Source of the DNA: Galeopsis tetrahit
Lineage: Eukaryota > Streptophyta > Magnoliopsida > Lamiales > Lamiaceae
Length of the DNA: 64,000 nt
Reading direction: 5' to 3'
NCBI GenBank assembly: GCA_963675135.1
Contig: OY776120.1
Span: 14,660,001 to 14,724,000 of the forward strand
The notes under the pieces were generated by a model that had not been told where the DNA came from, ran no database searches, and saw only the letters and a program-made list of their open reading frames with translations. The translations under genes were made by a program, and so were the position numbers. Shown piece by piece: positions 45,908 through 56,893 of this stretch; positions within the stretch are counted from its first letter, which is position 1, and every line of letters begins with the position of its first letter.

Positions 45908-47560
45908 TTATTCCCTCACTATCTCCTCTTGCCCTTCTTTCTCTTGTCCATCTTCTTTGTCTACACAATCGGGTGCCGTTACCATTTCCTCCTCTTGTGG
46001 CATCTTTGGCCCATCGTAGCTCGTCCCACTTCTTAGCTTAATAGCTTTGCAATGCTCCTTGGGGTTGAGCTCCGTGTTTGAAGGAAATTGCCCCGGAGTG
46101 TGTTGACTACCGACGACATTAGAGAGTTGGCTCATTTGCTTTTCCATGGCTTTCATGTTGTTTGCCATATTCTTGATCATTTCTCCTTGCTCATCAAATC
46201 TTTGCCGAGTTATGTTTGCATTTTCTCTCGTATCTCTCATGAATTTTGTGGTTTCCCCCATAAAAGTGCAAAACATATCCTCCATTGATGGCTTTGGTGC
46301 AGGTTCCACAATAGCCCCATCTCTCACATTGAAATTTGGGGGTGGGATGATTGCATTCCTTGTGTTGGCATAGGAGAAATTCTCATGTTGCCTCAATCCG
46401 GGATGGTATTGATTCGGGTTGGGAGGATTTTGCCTTTCATTCCAACCTCTTTCTCGGAATTGACGGTCCCTTTGATTGTTCATATAATGGGCCTCTTCAT
46501 ATTGTTCATCACTAGGTCCCATTAATGACTTGGCCGCCATCATCGAAGTTAACTTGTCCATTTTGTTGGACAATGTAGCAAAATCATCCGACTCCTTCGT
46601 GGAAGCAACTTTCCGGGCTTGCCTTCTCTCGGATGGCCATTGATGTCCGTTCTTTGCCATCTCCTCTAGAAGCACATATCCTTCATCCGTCGTTTTTCCT
46701 AGCAAAGAACCTCCACCGGCCGAGGCATCTACCATCCCTCTTGTTCTATGGTCCATCCCATTGTAGAAATAGCAAATCAATTGGTCTCTTGAGAACCCAT
46801 GTTGAGGACAACTCCGTATCAAATCCTTGAAGCGCTCCCAAGCCTCGGCTAACGACTCATCATCGTCTTGCATGAAAGAGGAAATTTCCCCTCTTATCTT
46901 GATAGTCTTGCTTGGGGGAAAGTACTTCATAAGGAAGGCATCAACAAGGTCGGCCCAATTCTCAATGGTTCTTAGGTCAAGGGACATGTACCATTGCTTT
47001 GCCCGATCACGGAGGGAGAACGGGAACAATTGGAGCCGGATGTAGTCTTGAGGGACACGATTTATCTTAACCGTTCCACTTATCTCTAAGAATTGAGATA
47101 AATGGAGGTTAGGATCCTCCTTTGACAACCCTCCGAATTGGTTGTTTTGGACCATCATGATCAATGCCGGTTTGAGCTCAAAGTTATGAGCGTCAATGGG
47201 TTCCCTACCCGCTCCTCCGTATGGTCTTGGGATGGGACGGAAGTGATCTCTCAAGACTCTTTGATTCCCATTGTCCTCCCGTTGCTCTCCATCTCCTTCC
47301 ACGTTTACATTCCCTTCCATCCTCCGGTTGAGGTTGTCTCTTATGCCTCCTTGTGGTCGATTACCACCATTCCCGTTAGGCTCTACGATGCCTCCAACAT
47401 CCTCTTGATTCCTTTCTTCTTCCACTATCGGATTTTCTCTCCTATTCATGGCTTCCAATTCAATCCTTCTTCTTTCGGCGTTTTGTCTTCGACAACGAGC
47501 TTCAATTTCCGGGTCTAGAGGTAGCAACTCTTGTTGATCTCTCCTAGCTCGTGTGTTCAT
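45908..47560 (-). CDS. gag: Athila gag
   Basis: This is a 550-codon frame opening with MNTRARRDQQELLPLDPEIE, followed by a charged, low-complexity N-terminal 100 residues. The capsid-like retrotransposon gag domain spans about residues 125-280 (FSLRDRAKQWYMSL, WADLVDAFLMKYFPPSK, SLAEAWERFKDLIRSCPQHG). A coiled-coil-like tail lies near residues 440-480. No CCHC zinc knuckle is visible. The product would form the particle that packages element RNA. The frame ends at TAA 45908-45910, and the same frame continues open into pol. The start is about 185 bp inside the 5' LTR border, after the primer-binding site. Confidence 0.92.
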   Translation of the reverse strand: MNTRARRDQQELLPLDPEIEARCRRQNAERRRIELEAMNRRENPIVEEERNQEDVGGIVEPNGNGGNRPQGGIRDNLNRRMEGNVNVEGDGEQREDNGNQRVLRDHFRPIPRPYGGAGREPIDAHNFELKPALIMMVQNNQFGGLSKEDPNLHLSQFLEISGTVKINRVPQDYIRLQLFPFSLRDRAKQWYMSLDLRTIENWADLVDAFLMKYFPPSKTIKIRGEISSFMQDDDESLAEAWERFKDLIRSCPQHGFSRDQLICYFYNGMDHRTRGMVDASAGGGSLLGKTTDEGYVLLEEMAKNGHQWPSERRQARKVASTKESDDFATLSNKMDKLTSMMAAKSLMGPSDEQYEEAHYMNNQRDRQFRERGWNERQNPPNPNQYHPGLRQHENFSYANTRNAIIPPPNFNVRDGAIVEPAPKPSMEDMFCTFMGETTKFMRDTRENANITRQRFDEQGEMIKNMANNMKAMEKQMSQLSNVVGSQHTPGQFPSNTELNPKEHCKAIKLRSGTSYDGPKMPQEEEMVTAPDCVDKEDGQEKEGQEEIVRE

Positions 47561-47720
47561 ATGCCATGTCTAGAAAAAAGTTCAAAAGAAAGTGAGAATC
47601 ACAAGTGAAATCAAGGTAAAACAAACAAATATTTTTTTTTTGAATTTTTGAGAAATAAGGAAAGCAAGTAAAATGTCTAAACTAAAACTCTTCTAGCCTA
47701 CACTCTAGAGCTATAAAAAC

Positions 47721-47739
47721 CTCCCCGGCAGCGGCGCCA
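47721..47739 (-). other. Athila primer-binding site (tRNA-Asp type)
   Basis: The minus strand reads TGGCGCCGCTGCCGGGGAG a few bases after the 5' LTR end. It is complementary to the 3' end of plant tRNA-Asp with about one mismatch, the priming tRNA usual for Athila. Confidence 0.85.
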
Positions 47740-47745
47740 TAAACT

Positions 47746-49295
47746 TGATTCACGCGTTATGCAACACTAAATAAACAACCGCAAGTATACGGCGTCTATT
47801 GTAGCGCGATAAGCACGAGGTCGATCCCACGAGAAGGTTAAAGCATAAAAGGGTAGTTTGCTAGTTGAATTCTAAATAGACGTGATCGAATAAGTTGAGT
47901 GTTGAATTACCCCTAAGATTGCCTAACTATGTGTCACAAATAGACAACGAAAGAGTAAATATAAAGTCGATCAACTAAACATGCAAAATAGGAAAACGAA
48001 AGTGAAACGATTGTAACTCAAAGAGAAAAGGTGGGTTCCAAGGCAATTGTAGTTCTTAGATGTCCGTTTATGAATGTTATCTCGTTTAGATGGCCATTAA
48101 GTTTATCTCAAATAGGGTGATCACACAAGAAGAATTAATCAATCTCTCGATCTAATTAACCAAAGGCGCAATGTAACATAAGCTCGTATCTCTACCTCAC
48201 AAACGTTGCATCGCCTAAAAACGCTCCTAAGATCATTCAATTCCCTCTCCGATAATTAATCCTCTCTCGAGCTCATAATAATATCGGGTTGCACATTCGC
48301 ATACGATTAAATGAAATAAATCTCTCGATCTTACTTCAATTAACAATATATAAGCAAATCATTATGGCCAATAACAATACGCTTGACAATGGATAATTGA
48401 ATATGCAAATAAGAAACAAACACCAATTAAAGCAAGAAATTACTCATAAACATCAATCCAAGTCTTACAATGCCTTAGAACCACAAAGTGTTTAGCTACT
48501 CAAATACATAATCAAATCACAACTTCCAAATGAAATAACTAAATAAAAAGGGAAAGAAAGAGAAAGCTTAGTCTAGAATGTGGTAGGGAATGGAATTTGG
48601 GAGCTATTGCATCATTTCTTCCTTGATTTGATGAAGAATTGAGAGAGAAATGGCCAAAACACCTCCAAGTATGTGTAACTATGTGTGGGTTTGGGGGAGA
48701 GTGTCTTGGGTTTCAAGAATGAGGTCTTATATAGTGTTGGGGAAGGGTTTGGGTGCCAAAATTGCAAGTTGGTCCCTCAAAAATGGAGAAAATGGCCAAA
48801 AACCCCCGAGAATGAGGTCACCCGGCCGGGTGGCTCCCACCCGGGCATGCCACCCGGCCAAAAGTCGAAGCTAGTGATGTTTGGGCCTTGCCCGGGTCGA
48901 AACCACCCGGCCGGGTGGGTTTCACCCGGGCCAAATTCGAACCTTCACCAAATTCAGCCTTGCCCGGGTCGTTTTGACCCGCCCGGGTTGATTCTACCCG
49001 GGCATGTTTTTTCGTCTCTTCGTATCTCGAGCTTCCGACCTCCGATTGACTCGATTCGTTTTTTCATTCCACTCCATTTTTCGAGACGAATCCAATGGTG
49101 CACTCCTCTTCCTGATCCAGTAAAGTATGGTTGGTGTTTTGCTCCAAATTCCATCGTATTTCCTATAAAATCGACAAAACACAACCTTTCCCTCATTTTG
49201 GCTTAAACAATCATATCCAATGCAAAAATCAATGAAATCCACATCAAAATACACTCCACATGTGCCTCAAAATTGTGTAAATTCCACCCGAATCA
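47746..49295 (-). repeat. Athila 5' LTR (1,550 bp)
   Basis: It has the same length as the 3' LTR and is nearly identical to it. A TATA box (TATATAAG, minus strand) lies at 48726-48733, with the GC-palindrome cluster upstream of it in U3 at about 48810-49010. Open frames within it (48650-48874, 48685-49206) are not genes. Confidence 0.95.
48726..48733 (-). promoter_or_regulatory. TATA box of the Athila 5' LTR
   Basis: TATATAAG on the minus strand, preceded upstream by the GC-rich palindrome cluster. The identical site in the 3' LTR is at 39644-39651. It would drive the genomic transcript leftwards into gag. Confidence 0.6.
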
Positions 49296-49300
49296 GTATT

Positions 49301-50825
49301 GCCTCAGGTGTTTCCGTTTTGTGAGTAATTAAATGAACTAGTGAACTAAATACCATAAGCTCCTAAGATATGATCTAACCAAATACCATATAAGCTCCTA
49401 AGATAGTGTCTCATAAGCACTTTCAACACGGTTACTAATGCTTATGAGACGCCCTCTCACTAATCTCGTAGACGACCTCTAGTCGATTAATGTCTAAAGT
49501 TGTCGGTCTAGCAATTAACCCTCTCTCGGTTAAGCTAATTACTACTTAACTTCTATTCAATTGACCAAACTCACACTCCCAATCATGCTACCCAACTCTC
49601 GTTGCAATAAACATAATCGAACATGCTCGCTAATAGGGTTGATCAACCAAATGAATCAATCAAAATACAACTCTAGAAACATAAACACTCAAATCCTAAA
49701 CTATTCATGCAATTAATCCACAATTACACTAAACACCCATCAAAACATCCACACCCAAGGCAATGGGAGATTAGCCCATGGTTCTATACGAGAATCCCAT
49801 GGCTACAACAAAAACAAGCATCAAACTCATAGTAAAATAGTAAGTAATTGGAGAATTTAAGAAATTACCAAATTGAAATGCAAACAAAAGTAATATCACC
49901 TTGATCATGGAATTGTAGCTACAAAACGATGTAATAGACGATGCACGATGATAATCGTAGCTTGATTCTAAGTAATAACCACTATTCTATCTAATCTAAT
50001 GAAGAATCTAAACTAAAAATGAAGAATACCTACAACTATGTGAATGTGTGTGTGGAATTGCTTGTAAAAGGAGTCAGACCTTCTAATTCAAGAATGAAAG
50101 TATTTATAGTGTTGGGATAGATCTTGGGGTGAAATTTGCACTTAAGTCCTTGAAAATTGGACAAAATACACAAAAATCGCCGAAAACAGGGATGACTTGG
50201 CCGAGTTGGACCACTCGGCCGAGTTGGGGTGTTCGAATTGGGGGGCATTTCTTCATGGCTCGGCCGAGGTGTAGCTAGTTCCAGTCTCAGGCTAGTGGTC
50301 GAGCTCGGCCGGTTCTGGGAACTCGGCTGAGGAGTTCGTCTTGGCATCATCTCGAGCTCGACCGAGTTGCTGCTCGACTCTTCTCTGGTCGTCTCTCCTC
50401 CTCGGCTGATTCTGGGCGTTCGGCCGAGAAGTTATGCATGTCAAAACTCTCCAACTCGACCGAGCTGCTGTGTAATTCAGTTTCTGGTCCTCGGTCGAGC
50501 TCGGCCGATTCTGGGAACTCGGTCGAGTTGCACTATAAACTTGTTTCGTGCATAACTTTTGCTTTCGACCTTCAATCGACTTGATTCTTTTGGTCATTCC
50601 ACTCCATTTTTCGAGACGAACCCAATGGCCAACTTCTCTTCTTGATCCATTGAAGTATGGTAGGTGTTTTGCTTTCAAAATCCATCGTTTTTCCTACAAA
50701 ATCGACAAAACACTACCTTTCTCTTATTTTGAACAAAACCATGATAATCAACCACTAAATCAATGAAATCAACATCAAATGAGCTTCAAATATGCATCTA
50801 AATCGTGTAAATTCCACCCGAATCA
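49301..50825 (-). repeat. LTR copy B, right part after the Athila insertion
   Basis: It continues the solo-LTR family from TGCCTCAGGTG to the terminal CCGAATCA. Its U3 cluster (about 50200-50540) is built of CTCGGCCGAG-type palindromes, where the 7207 copy has CCCGGCCGGG. Flanking sequence on both sides of the cluster is shared. Confidence 0.85.
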
Positions 50826-50830
50826 GAACT

Positions 50831-51323
50831 CACACCCGAAATTTTAGTTTTAAATATGCAATATATATAAATGTCAAATTAAAAAAACGTAAAAAGACTA
50901 ATTTAATATACTGTGCGTTAAAAACTTATATTTCAAGAATTTAATAGAAAATTTATTAAAAAAACTCAAATAACAATACAAATTATAAAAGCTTTTTTTT
51001 TTTTTTAAGAATTTGTCAATCTCCTATTCTCCTCCACCCAGCCACACGTGAATTACACACGCAAGTACCCTCTATGGCTCTATCTCCCTCTCCCTCAAAT
51101 CGAAAATTTCATTTAATTTTTTAGAGTAAAAGATTACTCCTTATCTTCGCATAATAAAGTCTCAAAAAAAAGGAAAAAATTACAACTAAAAATTCATGTG
51201 AATACAAATAATAACTTTAGATCTACGTACATATCTATAAAAAAAAATCTATGAAGTTGGGTTCACATATTTTTTTTTCAAGTGTAATATTTTTATGAAT
51301 CTGAATTTAGAAAATATAACATG
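50831..51323. other. Intergenic DNA
   Basis: AT-rich, with no gene or bounded element seen between the LTR block and the next Stowaway element. Confidence 0.6.
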
Positions 51324-51325
51324 TA

Positions 51326-51606
51326 CTCCCTCCGTCCTACAGGAATTTGCACACTTTCCATATATGGATGTCCATACCAATTTGCACACTCCATAAAAAA
51401 AAATATCTTCACAACCCCCACCCTTAAAATATACTTATATTTACCCATATGCCATTACTTTCCACACTCAATCTACTTTTTACTTTACTTTATTCATAAA
51501 AGTTTACAAAACTACCCCTCAAAACATCAATCATTACACCTTTTCTTACACATTTCTTAAAATGTGTGCCGGTCAAAGGGTGCAAATTCCTCCGGGACGG
51601 AGGGAG
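51326..51606. mobile_element. Stowaway MITE (281 bp)
   Basis: TA flanks at 51324-51325 and 51607-51608. The left end is CTCCCTCCGTCCTACAGGAA, and the reversed right end is CTCCCTCCGTCCCGGAGGAA. Both continue TTTGCAC(A/C). Confidence 0.87.
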
Positions 51607-51961
51607 TAGTATATTGTAATTGTATCTTTAAATATTAATTAGTGGAATTGGAGAGACGAATGATATTTCATTTTCTCAAAAGGAGGAACTCTCCGTTCAC
51701 TGTTATCAAATGTCATTTTCCATCGCAATCAACAAATTGAATAATAATAATAATAAATAAGCTTTTTCGTAATTTAAAATTTTGGCCCTTCAAGGCAGCG
51801 TGGAGTCGGAATACGTACAAGTGTGTGAATTACTGATAGCGATATGTACGAATCAAATTATTGTTATTAAAATCAAAGTATTTTTACTATTAAAAGTATA
51901 TTACTATAAGTAAAAAAATATTCTGATAAATTCGCTCAAAAATTAAATGTTTAAAATATTA

Positions 51962-52641
51962 GGGGATGTTTACTTTGGGCTTTGGGTGGTTTTAAAAACC
52001 GGTTTTTTTAAATCGTGGTTTTTGAAATCCCGATAAATAGTACTCCCTCCGTCCGCCTATAAGTTTTCCGTTTTACCATTTTGGTCCGTCCGCCTATAAG
52101 CTTCCCATAGTTTTTTTGGTAAATATTTTTTCTTACACTTCACTTTATATCTTACTTTTTCTCTCTATCTCTCTCCTCTCTCAATCACATCACTTGTACT
52201 ATATATATTATTTAATCACTTTTTCTTAATCTCTGTGCCAAAAAGTAACGTGAAGCTTATAAGCGGACGTATGGAGTAATATGAGTGTTTCTTTTATGTT
52301 TTGGAATAGTGGAGGATTTAACTTTATGTCAAATCAAATTGTAAGATTGAATGAGTTTGTATTATTATATTATTGTTTGGTAAGATTATAATGATTAGTT
52401 AATTGTGTAATGATTAAATGTATTATATTATTGTATTGTTATAGTATTATTATATCATTGTTGAGAAAAAATATAATGATTGGAATAATATTATATAGAT
52501 ATAACTTTATGTCAAATCAATATGTTTGATAGGGGTGGTTTTGAGTGGATTTTGAAAACTGATTTTTAAATCCCGAAGTAAAACGGATTTTGAATCTTGA
52601 AATCCAAAACCTGGTTTTTAAAACCAAAAATAAACATGCCC
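51962..52641. mobile_element. Tourist/PIF-Harbinger-type MITE with nested Stowaway (680 bp)
   Basis: Flanked by TTA (51959-51961 and 52642-52644). The terminal repeats are GGGGATGTTTACTTTGGG and, in reverse complement, GGGCATGTTTATTTTTGG, followed by TTTTAAAAACC(G/A)G on both sides. A TTA duplication with GGGC-type ends is characteristic of PIF/Harbinger. The centre includes the Stowaway at 52043-52276. Confidence 0.8.
52043..52276. mobile_element. Stowaway MITE nested in the Tourist element (234 bp)
   Basis: TA at 52041-52042 and 52277-52278. The left end is CTCCCTCCGTCCGCCTATAA, and the reversed right end is CTCCATACGTCCGCTTATAA. A second GTCCGCCTATAAGCTTCCC phrase at 52087-52107 suggests an internal duplication of one end. 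Confidence 0.85.
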
Positions 52642-52789
52642 TTATTGAATATATACATAGACAACACTTTGAAGCTTTAATCTTATAGTAACCTCACCAA
52701 CAAATAGATCCGTAGCCTCAGAAAGTACTTGAGGTTCTTGATCGAAAGTCTTCTCTTGGGACTATAAAGAAGCAAGATAGTGAATTTCT

Positions 52790-53325
52790 CTATCTGATTA
52801 GAGAGAGTGGACGTAGGATATTGAGATTCGAACCACTATAAATATCTGTGTTCTTATTGCTTATTTTACTATTCAACTTTCATATTCTTTACTATTCATA
52901 TTTTTTTAAAGCATTGTTTTATCAAAGTGTCAAAATCCACCAAGTATTTATACTTCTTAATTAGCATATACCAAATCAGCTGACAAGCTTGCATCGTTTT
53001 TAGAAGTCATTATTTCAAGAGGTTTTCATAAAATACCCACGAGTCTAAACACGTAGGGCCTACAGATTTCCGCACCTATAACTTTTTAGATAGCTTTCAA
53101 ACTGATCAGCTAAATTCAACAATCAGTAAGACTGTTATTTTAATCTGCTATAACACACCTTAGCACTCTACAGATCAAAACATCTTATCTGCATATAGAC
53201 GACTGAGTATATAACTCATCTTATCGTCTTATCTGATCTAAAGCACTAAAAAGTTTTAAACACCTGAAAGTCTATTCACCCACCCCTCTAGACTGTCATC
53301 ATACTCGTTTTGGGACCAACAAAGA
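52790..53325 (+). repeat. Relic of a Copia (SIRE-like) LTR, copy 1
   Basis: It contains GAGAGTGGACGTAGGAT, GAACCACTATAAATATCTGTG and a terminal-like CCCACCCCTCTAGACTGTCA...GGGACCAAC. This order is seen in U5 ends of Sirevirus-type LTRs (from memory). No internal coding region follows, so this is a solo or fragmentary LTR. Confidence 0.4.
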
Positions 53326-53384
53326 GTGGTGTCGTTGATCAGTGCACTTTAACACTATAAAACAAACTAATTCTAGAGATAATG

Positions 53385-53850
53385 AATTATCCTGTTAAAT
53401 CAGGAAAAGTGGTTGTAGGAGCTTAAGTCTCTGAACAACTATAATTGTTTGTGTTGTTTACATTCTACATATTATCATTCATGCACTACACACAAAGTTA
53501 TCAAAACATTTCTTCACAAGATTGATAAAAACAGTTTTGGGATAACTCCCCTGATAAAGCAGTGCTTCTGTTAACTATGTTTTCAAAATTTAAAAGAAAT
53601 ATCTTCAAAGAGCCAACCTAATTTTGCACGTATAACTTACTTAGATAGCTACCCAACTAATTACTTTATAGTCCTAAGTAGGTTTGTTATCTGAAATTAA
53701 GTTATACATTATTTCAGATCATCAGGGAGTTTGCAAAGACAACTCTCCTGAACCCTTAAAGTTGTTTGAAAGAAAAATTGCAAACACAAGTGCATTCCCC
53801 CCATACACTTGTATCATATTCCTTTTAGGACCAATACTACATTTATTATT
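53385..53850 (+). repeat. Relic of a Copia (SIRE-like) LTR, copy 2
   Basis: This is homologous to copy 1, in the same order: AAGTGGTTGTAGGAGC, GAACAACTATAATTG, a GCACGTATAACTTACTTAGATAGC counterpart and an end CCCCCCATACACTTGTATCAT...AGGACCAAT. It is more diverged. Two relics side by side suggest either two insertions or a deleted element between them. Confidence 0.4.
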
Positions 53851-53869
53851 TTATTATATATATTAATTA

Positions 53870-54147
53870 CTCTCTCCGTCCCAATAAGTGTTTGCATCAT
53901 AAAATGGGCACATTTTTTAAGAAAAAAGTGTAATGAGTAAAAGTGTTGAGTGGTAATTTTGTAAAGTTATATGAATAAAGTAAAAAAAAAAAGTAACTGG
54001 AAAGAATGTAAAAGTAATAACATTTTGTGTAAATATGTGAATATTGTGAGGGTATGGTTTATGAGAGAGTTTCTTTTTATGGTTGTGCAAACAATTGTGA
54101 AACAGATAAATAAGGTAAGTGTGCAAAAAGTTGTGGAGCGGAGAGAG
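53870..54147. mobile_element. Stowaway-type MITE (278 bp)
   Basis: TA at 53868-53869 and 54148-54149. The left end is CTCTCTCCGTCCCAATAAGT, and the reversed right end is CTCTCTCCGCTCCACAACTT. It lies about 190 bp downstream of the glucanase stop codon. Confidence 0.8.
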
Positions 54148-54338
54148 TAATCAAAATACCAAAAAAAAAAAAAACTTAGAAAGAATATTAACTTTAATTA
54201 TAATTTATATGACATTTTAATCAAAACTGATGTCACATTTAAAACATTAATTTATTATTCGATCATGATACATAGGTTCCACATATTATTATTCGATCAT
54301 ACAATTAAATTAAAATATACATGAGGAATGGCTATAAA

Positions 54339-55760
54339 TTACTGAAAATTAAGTTGGTATTTGCTGGTTGCATCCGCATGAAAGACACCAAAATGCTGCT
54401 CACTGGCGGCTCCTGGCTTGGTGTTCTCATCAAACATAGCAAACAAATAAGTCTCCACTTCCTTCCCGGGCTTCTTCGGTGTCCCTTTCTTCACTTGACT
54501 AATCAAATTCGTGTAATAAGTATTCCCATTTTCCAACGTCGCCCCCACTCCCCCTGCCGACGGCCACCCACTCTCCGACACCACGATCTCGACGCCCTGC
54601 CCACCGGCTTTCTCTAGGGCATGGTACATTCCATCAACCATCGCCGCAAAGAGGTTTTGGTACTTGTAAATACCATCTTCCACAACAATGTCCGGTGAGG
54701 TGAATAAAGCATATGGAAGTGGTATGTTTTTAGTGTCACTACTGTATGCAAAATATGGGTATATATTTGCTAGAAGTGGAGCTCTGGTTCTTGCAAGAAA
54801 CCCGATAATGGGGTTCATGAACGACGGGTCATTGAAAGTTGACTGTGACGGAGGATAAGTGTCCGTCAAAATGTTGGAATATGTGGCTGTTGAGACCTTG
54901 ATTTGATCTTGCAAGTTGAATAGTGAGAGTGCTTTGTAGATGTTTTCCATTGCCGGGTGAACTAACGGGACGAAACTGGAAGTTTCGGGTTTGGTGGGGT
55001 CCACTTCGTTTCCGACGGCGATGTATCGGATTTTTGTGGCCGGGAAGTATGGCCGGATGTTTGTCTGAACCCACGACGTGGCATCAGATTGAAGGGATTT
55101 GAGGTCACCGTTAGGGATGTCGAGTATCAGTTCTATGTTGGATCCTTTCAGAGCTTCGAGAGTTGGAAGACTAGCCGCGTATATTCTCATTCTTTTTATT
55201 CCAGAGGTTTTGTACAGTTCAACAGTATCTTTTTCTGACGGTATATTGTTACCGAATCGACCGTTGCACACACCCACAGATCCTGCATTGGAAATTTTCA
55301 TCAATTTAATTTAATTTGACCACATATATAAGTGGCGTGTGCATTGTTACCAAATTGAAGGTAGCTAGATGAATAATGGTTACAAGATAGCTAGATACTT
55401 AATTAAGCCTAAAATTAAAAATAAATTTAACTGTGTGCATACCAATTAATTAAATGATAGAAAAATACATTATTTTAGCTAGTCAATATATCATGTAGTA
55501 ATTAATTAATGAAACAAATATTTTCTACTTTGGAGCTTCTTTTGTATAAGGTTCCAAGTTAATTGTTGACCTAGACTAGAGTCCATGCCGAATTCACACG
55601 TCTTTCTTAATGTGCTATACTTAATTTGTCTCTCTTCCTTGAATGCACTTTTGTCATTAATCATTGACACAATTACAAAAACTAATACTCGGTCATTTCT
55701 TAAACCTTAAAAATATGTACCCATCGATCACCAGCTGTTAGCTTATCATAAGAATGAAAA

Positions 55761-55813
<53 letters not shown>

Positions 55814-56612
55814 ACATATAGAATCATGCTGAGTTACTTTGTAATTAGGTGAAATTAAGCTCGAGGCAAGATCACCTCATTTATCTCTTAATCATGTATG
55901 GTCCGTCGTAGGCTATATTAGTCCAAAATAGTTGTGTGTTGATCAAATTAATTAAAAATTAAAATTGATATTTAATCATATTTAAAATAAAAAATTTAAA
56001 ACTCCAACACGCAAAAACATTATCAATTGTGTGCATACCATAATCGAAGAGAAACATGCATCATCTAGTATTCAATTTGGATTCATTGAATATAATCAAG
56101 TCTAATTATACATATCTTAACATATCTATCAAACAACAAACACGTAAAAACATGTGTATCTATATATAAATCCAAAATATTATCATATATACACTTCATG
56201 GTGAAATGCATGCATGCGTGGATGTTCGTTTGCGAATGCTAGCTGCAGTAAATCAAAAGAATGTGCTTGGAAATTAGTATTTATGCATGGTTAGGATTTG
56301 GATCGAGGCAATACAACACCATCATGTGCAATATAATCGCACGGTTATATGATTTTAAATGTACCACACGGTGTTGTATATATATATTGTACATGCATGA
56401 TCTAATCCACAATAGAAGGATTGTGTCGTACTGCACAAAATCCAAATTCATACTCTTAATTAAGCATGAAGAGCAAACGAAAGAAAAGAAAAGGAATATC
56501 TATAAAATGTCTCATTAAAATTTAAACGACGGATGCAAGTACCTTGGCTCGTGGTTACGAGAGACATGGCTACAAAGAAGATGAAGACGAATGATAATAT
56601 TGGGGACGACAT
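54339..56612 (-). CDS. Glucan endo-1,3-beta-glucosidase, GH17, secreted (acidic PR-2-like)
   Basis: The enzyme hydrolyses internal 1,3-beta-glucan bonds (callose, fungal wall glucan). It has two exons, 56543-56612 and 54339-55282, with a GT-AG intron of 1,260 bp that splits a glycine codon, giving 337 residues. The first 22 or so residues (MSSPILSFVFIFFVAMSLVTTS) form a signal peptide; mature protein probably starts at Gln 23, followed by GSVGVCNG. The catalytic acid is Glu 116 in YIAVGNEV and the nucleophile Glu 260 in VVSESGWPSAGG, both intact. The chain ends FGVFHADATSKYQLNFQ with neither a CBM43/X8 domain nor a GPI signal nor a vacuolar C-terminal extension, which in this family points to an apoplastic form. 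The intron position after the signal peptide is standard for the family. A defence or cell-wall role is inferred from the family. Confidence 0.95.
55764..55809. repeat. TA microsatellite in the glucanase intron
   Basis: A run of about 22 TA repeats inside the single intron (55283-56542). The rest of the intron is AT-rich and shows no other feature. Confidence 0.85.
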
Positions 56613-56713
56613 GGTGATGATGCAGGAGAAAGAAAAGGGAGAATATGATGAGAATTAATGAAGAAGTTAAAGGAAGAAGGAAGTTAGGTGTAAGGGGAAT
56701 ATGCAATTGCAGC

Positions 56714-56725
56714 CATATTTAAAGG
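56714..56725 (-). promoter_or_regulatory. Likely TATA box of the glucanase gene
   Basis: The minus strand reads CTTTAAATATGG about 105 bp upstream of the start codon, giving a leader of roughly 70 bases. No defence-type box could be identified with confidence in the short stretch before the transposon at 56894. Confidence 0.45.
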
Positions 56726-56893
56726 CCAGTTGGTGAACGTACTGCTTGGGGTGTTTAGACTTGGTGAATTCTAATACAGTAATACTCTTTGAATATTGCA
56801 AATTGCAATTGATTAGCAGCTAGCCAGGTCCCATAATTGATGCACCAATTAATCATCTCTTACTTATTTTTTTGGTCTACATATATATTTTCT

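Larger units (their letters stand above)
38664..49295 (-). mobile_element. Young Athila (Ty3/Gypsy) LTR retrotransposon
   Basis: The element is 10,632 bp, with its coding strand on minus. Target duplication GTATT occurs at 38659-38663 and 49296-49300. The LTRs are 1,550 bp each and differ at about four positions seen by eye (39444, 39532, 39976, 40201 in the left copy), about 0.3%, so insertion was recent. The primer-binding site matches tRNA-Asp. Gag and pol are long and clean except for one in-frame TAA between them. Protease sequence CDLGASINLMP and RT sequence DSEWVSPTQVVPKKGG are Athila hallmarks. The 1.6-kb stretch between pol and the 3' LTR has no envelope-like frame. Confidence 0.95.
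37314..50825 (-). mobile_element. Fused pair of Athila-like LTRs, interrupted by an intact Athila element
   Basis: The outer block begins TGACTTGATTTATATTTTTG and ends CCGAATCA, the same family as the solo LTR at 7207-8963. Flanking pentamers are AAACT (37309-37313) and GAACT (50826-50830), a target duplication with one change. It is not a simple solo LTR. One LTR copy runs 37314-38497 and stops in the U3-side sequence GGGATGACTTGG. A second copy starts inside the family sequence at about 38498 (TTTTGAAATAAGC) and continues through 38663 and 49301-50825. In the second copy a phrase of about 57 bp beginning ATTGTAGCAACTAAATG is partly doubled. The Athila element sits between 38663 and 49296. 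Confidence 0.8.

Noticed and set aside
42113..47518. Numerous plus-strand frames of 60-130 codons
   Set aside because: All are antisense to the Athila gag and pol frames and have no domain of their own.
54829..55074. Minus-strand frame of 81 codons within the glucanase exon
   Set aside because: It is an alternative frame of the GH17 coding sequence.
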